DNA of 64,000 nt from JAAYJT01 sp037446395 (lineage in GTDB: Bacteria; Bacteroidota; Bacteroidia; Bacteroidales; JAAYJT01). Each line of letters opens with the position of its first letter. Position 1 is the first letter of the stretch. Where the stretch lies: positions 1-64,000 of the forward strand of contig JBBIIP010000009.1 in NCBI GenBank assembly GCA_037446395.1, read 5' to 3'. A model generated the notes under the pieces. That model ran no database searches. It was not told the DNA's origin and saw nothing but the letters and a program-made list of their open reading frames with translations. The translations under genes and the position numbers were made by a program. Below are positions 61,482 to 64,000 of this stretch, in pieces.

Positions 61482-62105
61482 ATGCGTAAAAAACTGGTTT
61501 TTGCAACCCACAACCGACACAAAATTTTCGAAGTAACTGAAATCCTTAACCGGCAATTAAGAAGACCCGAAGGTTATGCCCCTGCCTGGGAAATTGCATC
61601 GCTCTCTGATCTCGGTTTTACGGATGATATTCCCGAAACAGCCGATAACCTTGAAGGAAATGCACTGCTGAAAGCCATGCATATCGTTAGCCGATATGAC
61701 GTTGATTGTTTTGCCGATGACACGGGGCTTGAAGTGGAGGCACTTCATGGAAGGCCGGGTGTTTATTCGGCGCGCTATGCCGGCGAAAACAAAAACTTTG
61801 ACGACAACATAAAGAAAGTTTTGGGCGAATTACATGGAATTAATAACCGGAAAGCCCGCTTCAGGACAATCATCGCATTAATAAAATCGGGGCAGGTGTT
61901 TTACTTTGAAGGCATCATCAATGGCCGGCTGATACATGAAAAGCGGGGCAGTTCCGGATTTGGTTACGATCCGATTTTTATTCCGGATGGATACAGCAAA
62001 ACCTTTGCCGAAATGACACTTGAACAGAAAAATAAAATTAGTCACCGGGCACAAGCCATCGGCAAATTATGCGATTTTCTAACCAACCACTCCCCCGATT
62101 CATAA
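61482..62105 (+). CDS. rdgB: non-canonical purine NTP pyrophosphatase (RdgB/HAM1)
   Basis: The 207-residue enzyme hydrolyses dITP, XTP and similar to monophosphates, keeping them out of DNA. Signatures are FATHNRHKIFEV at 6-17, FADDTGLEVEAL at about 78-89, RPGVYSARYAG, and SGFGYDPIFIPDG, with FAEM followed by K-N-x-I-S-H-R-x-x-A near the end. It sits 12 bp after rlmH and very likely shares its transcript. Confidence 0.95.
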   Translation: MRKKLVFATHNRHKIFEVTEILNRQLRRPEGYAPAWEIASLSDLGFTDDIPETADNLEGNALLKAMHIVSRYDVDCFADDTGLEVEALHGRPGVYSARYAGENKNFDDNIKKVLGELHGINNRKARFRTIIALIKSGQVFYFEGIINGRLIHEKRGSSGFGYDPIFIPDGYSKTFAEMTLEQKNKISHRAQAIGKLCDFLTNHSPDS

Positions 62106-62204
62106 AACCAATGTGAACTTGCAGGTTGTCCCTGCAGGTTCATTATTTTGTTTACGCTTACGGTGAGAAGAACCACTACAAAGGCGTGTGAAGTTTGGAC
62201 TGGA

Positions 62205-63221
62205 TTATTGTCCTGCCGACCTAAGATACTGTCGTTTCTCATGCCAGTCTATTGCCTCTTCGATGGCCATAGAAAAAAGCTCAGCCAGGCCAATTCCCAT
62301 GAACCGGGCTTGCCGTGGAACAATGCTGTTTTCAGATAAACCGGGAATGGCATTTACTTCAAGGAAAAAGAATTCATCTCCGGAAAGAACGTAGTCGAGC
62401 CTCACGATTCCCTTGCAGTTCAATCTTTTATACAAATGTATTGAGATATCGCGGCAACGCTGGCTTAAGGTTTCGCTAATGGGAGCAGGAAGAATTTCAT
62501 CGGCCATCCCTGGCGTATATTTGGCATCGTAATCGAAGAACTCTTTTTTGCTAACAATCTCGCAAAGCGGAAAAACAATCATTTTGCCTTTATAACTGAT
62601 CAGTCCACAGGTAATCTCCCTGCCCTGAAGAAATCGTTGAACCAGTACTTCATCGTCATGCTTAAACGCATTTTCGATTGCCGGTAAAAGCATTTCAGGA
62701 GTGTGAATTTTTGTAACCCCAACACTTGAGCCTCCTTTGTTTGGTTTTACAAAACAGGGCAGCCCGATGTCATTAATTATTTGTTGTGGATCAACATCAT
62801 CGCCTAAGGATATCAGCCACGATTCTCCAATGTTCACACCAAGAGCACTGGCTGCGAGATTGGCAAAATATTTATTGAATGTTATCGCTGAGCTAAACAG
62901 GTTGGTCGAAGTGTAAGGAAGGTTTATCAGGTCGAAATAGCCCTGAAGCTTGCCATCTTCACCCGGGGTGCCATGAATGGCAATGAATACACAATCAAAT
63001 GTAACCTTTCGGGTATCGAGCACCAGGCTGAAATCATTTTTATCAATTAAATATTTTGAGCCGTCGGGTGAATAAAAACACCATTCATTGCCAGAAATAA
63101 CAATCTGAAAAACTTCATAAATTGAATCATCAATATGTTTTTGAATCATAGCGGCACTCTTCAACGAAATTTCAAGCTCCCCACTCTGTCCTCCTGTAAT
63201 GATGGCTATACATTTTTTCAT
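62205..63221 (-). CDS. ddl: D-alanine--D-alanine ligase
   Basis: Ddl makes the D-Ala-D-Ala dipeptide of peptidoglycan precursors. The 338-residue ATP-grasp protein has ITGGQSGELEISLKSA (9-24), AIHGTPGEDGKLQGYF (82-97), FVKPNKGGSSVGVTKI (162-177), and the metal/substrate region FFLEVNAIPGLSENSIVP (310-327). It is divergent from the PASTA protein gene. Together with murL/murD2 it indicates a working peptidoglycan pathway. Confidence 0.96.
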   Translation of the reverse strand: MKKCIAIITGGQSGELEISLKSAAMIQKHIDDSIYEVFQIVISGNEWCFYSPDGSKYLIDKNDFSLVLDTRKVTFDCVFIAIHGTPGEDGKLQGYFDLINLPYTSTNLFSSAITFNKYFANLAASALGVNIGESWLISLGDDVDPQQIINDIGLPCFVKPNKGGSSVGVTKIHTPEMLLPAIENAFKHDDEVLVQRFLQGREITCGLISYKGKMIVFPLCEIVSKKEFFDYDAKYTPGMADEILPAPISETLSQRCRDISIHLYKRLNCKGIVRLDYVLSGDEFFFLEVNAIPGLSENSIVPRQARFMGIGLAELFSMAIEEAIDWHEKRQYLRSAGQ

Positions 63222-63316
63222 TTGAGAATGTATTGTAATATTAAGAACCCTATTTTGTTAAGTATCAAGCATGTAAGCTTTGCTTTCAAATTGCTTCGGC
63301 AATGGAGATAAATACT

Positions 63317-63324
63317 TATCTTTG
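63317..63324 (+). promoter_or_regulatory. -7 element TATCTTTG of the PASTA gene
   Basis: TATCTTTG lies 95 bp upstream of the PASTA gene ATG and fits TAnnTTTG. Confidence 0.45.
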
Positions 63325-63419
63325 CCTTGTAAAACAATAATCCGATTTGATTGCTGTTATATTTCGGATGTAAGTTTTTATCCGTTTCGATCTATTTTCA
63401 GCGAATAAAAGTAGTAAAA

Positions 63420-64000
63420 ATGAGTTTGAGGCAATTCTTATTCAGCAGAAAATTTCTGCGCCACTTTTTACTTTCAATCCTGGCCTCCTTCATCCTTCTC
63501 GCGATTGTTCTTATTTTGCTTTCTGCATATACCCAACATGGAAAATTCATCCTTGTTCCCGATTTAAGACGGCTTACCCTTAACGAAATAAAGCAGTTAA
63601 GCCAGACAAAAGATCTGGAATTCATCGTTCTGGACTCAGTTTTTAATGTGGATTATCCCAAGGGCAGTGTTGTGATGCAAGACCCCTTACCTGGTTCTAA
63701 AGTAAAACGAAACCGTAAAATATATCTTACAACCGTTGCAATTCTACCCGAGCAGGTTCAAGTTCCTGATCTTGTAGACCTCAGTTTTCGTCAGGCCGTT
63801 GCAACATTGGAAACCCATGGATTGAAGGTTGGCAGGCTTGATTACGTGCCGGACATTGCGAGAAATGCAGTCGTAAGGCAGCTTTACATGGGAGTGCTTG
63901 TTCAACCCGGTACTTTTGTTGAGCGTGGTTCGGGTATAGATCTTGTATTGGGCCGAGGATTAGGCAGCGAAAGAGTATCGGTGCCTTTTCTTATAGGACT
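63420..64000 (+). CDS. PASTA-domain membrane protein (3-prime part outside window)
   Basis: From ATG 63420 the frame stays open to the window end (193 residues seen). After a short basic N-terminus there is one transmembrane helix (about residues 14-36) and then three PASTA domains: KFILVPDLRRLTLNEIKQLS, VPDLVDLSFRQAVATLETHG and the beginning of another at the end (VSVPFLIGL). PASTA domains bind peptidoglycan-type muropeptides or D-Ala-D-Ala structures. No kinase domain is visible, so it is not a PknB-type receptor. The divergent ddl neighbour is a typical Bacteroidota arrangement. Confidence 0.9.
   Translation, partial: MSLRQFLFSRKFLRHFLLSILASFILLAIVLILLSAYTQHGKFILVPDLRRLTLNEIKQLSQTKDLEFIVLDSVFNVDYPKGSVVMQDPLPGSKVKRNRKIYLTTVAILPEQVQVPDLVDLSFRQAVATLETHGLKVGRLDYVPDIARNAVVRQLYMGVLVQPGTFVERGSGIDLVLGRGLGSERVSVPFLIG

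Noticed and set aside
1..64000. tRNA, rRNA or riboswitch genes
   Set aside because: No convincing cloverleaf, rRNA core or known aptamer sequence was noticed on either strand; a covariance-model search would be needed to be sure.

Overview
This 64 kb window is chromosomal DNA of a member of the Bacteroidota, probably an anaerobic or fermentative Bacteroidales-type bacterium known from an assembly or metagenome (two N-runs are present). Supporting signs are promoters of the Bacteroidota type (TTTG/CTTG, 19 bp, TAnnTTTG), a type IX secretion (T9SS) C-terminal domain, DUF4834 and DUF4783 proteins, ribosomal protein THX, a fused E1 alpha-beta 2-oxo acid dehydrogenase, PqqD next to an OPT transporter, and the [FeFe]-hydrogenase maturase HydE. 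The genus cannot be fixed from the sequence. No tRNA, rRNA, CRISPR array, prophage or intact insertion sequence was seen.

Layout. 0-0.8 kb: a four-helix-bundle (23S IVP-like) gene bracketed by 7-bp-period GTTCRAR repeats, one array broken by an assembly gap. 0.8-8.4 kb: yqgE, an overlapping murL-murD2 pair (the epimerase route to D-glutamate in peptidoglycan), THX, a TPR membrane protein, fmt, HU and a 3-methyladenine glycosylase. 8.5-17.3 kb: recQ, aroK, rlmD-hydE, nnrE/nnrD fusion, parE. 17.4-20.7 kb: two cupins and a ferredoxin-like protein in one minus-strand unit, then a PLP decarboxylase. 21.0-26.8 kb: a transposase remnant and a tightly overlapped minus-strand operon (acyltransferase, GT4, formyltransferase-fold/GIPC-transferase-like protein, flippase) that looks like a surface glycan or glycolipid locus. 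26.9-32.2 kb: a BASS-family transporter with an unusual BamE-like N-terminus, a secreted EEP phosphatase/nuclease, an aminotransferase, pyruvate kinase. 32.8-43.8 kb: ADP-forming acyl-CoA synthetase, fused E1, TPR protein, a GT2 protein fused to a degenerate sugar-phosphate transferase, E2, a DEDDh exonuclease, an FAH-family enzyme. 43.8-47.1 kb: a T9SS cargo protein, a frameshifted lipoprotein running into a 100-N gap, and two decayed fragments. 47.1-51.1 kb: OPT transporter, PqqD, PepD peptidase. 51.3-59.2 kb: rpmH, DUF4834, then a second polysaccharide operon (YfhO, GT4, methyltransferase, GT4, flippase). 59.4-64 kb: YihY, DUF4783, rlmH, rdgB, ddl and a PASTA protein cut by the window end.

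Functional threads. Cell-wall precursor synthesis appears twice (murL/murD2 and ddl). The CoA synthetase, E1 and E2 genes together could oxidise branched-chain or other 2-oxo acids to acyl-CoA and then recover ATP. OPT, PqqD and PepD look like a peptide uptake and hydrolysis unit. Two flippase-containing clusters suggest at least two exported glycans. The most noteworthy signals are the repeat-bracketed four-helix-bundle gene, the murL-murD2 pair, the BASS/BamE-like fusion, the GT2/degenerate-transferase fusion and the lipid-glycan operon.
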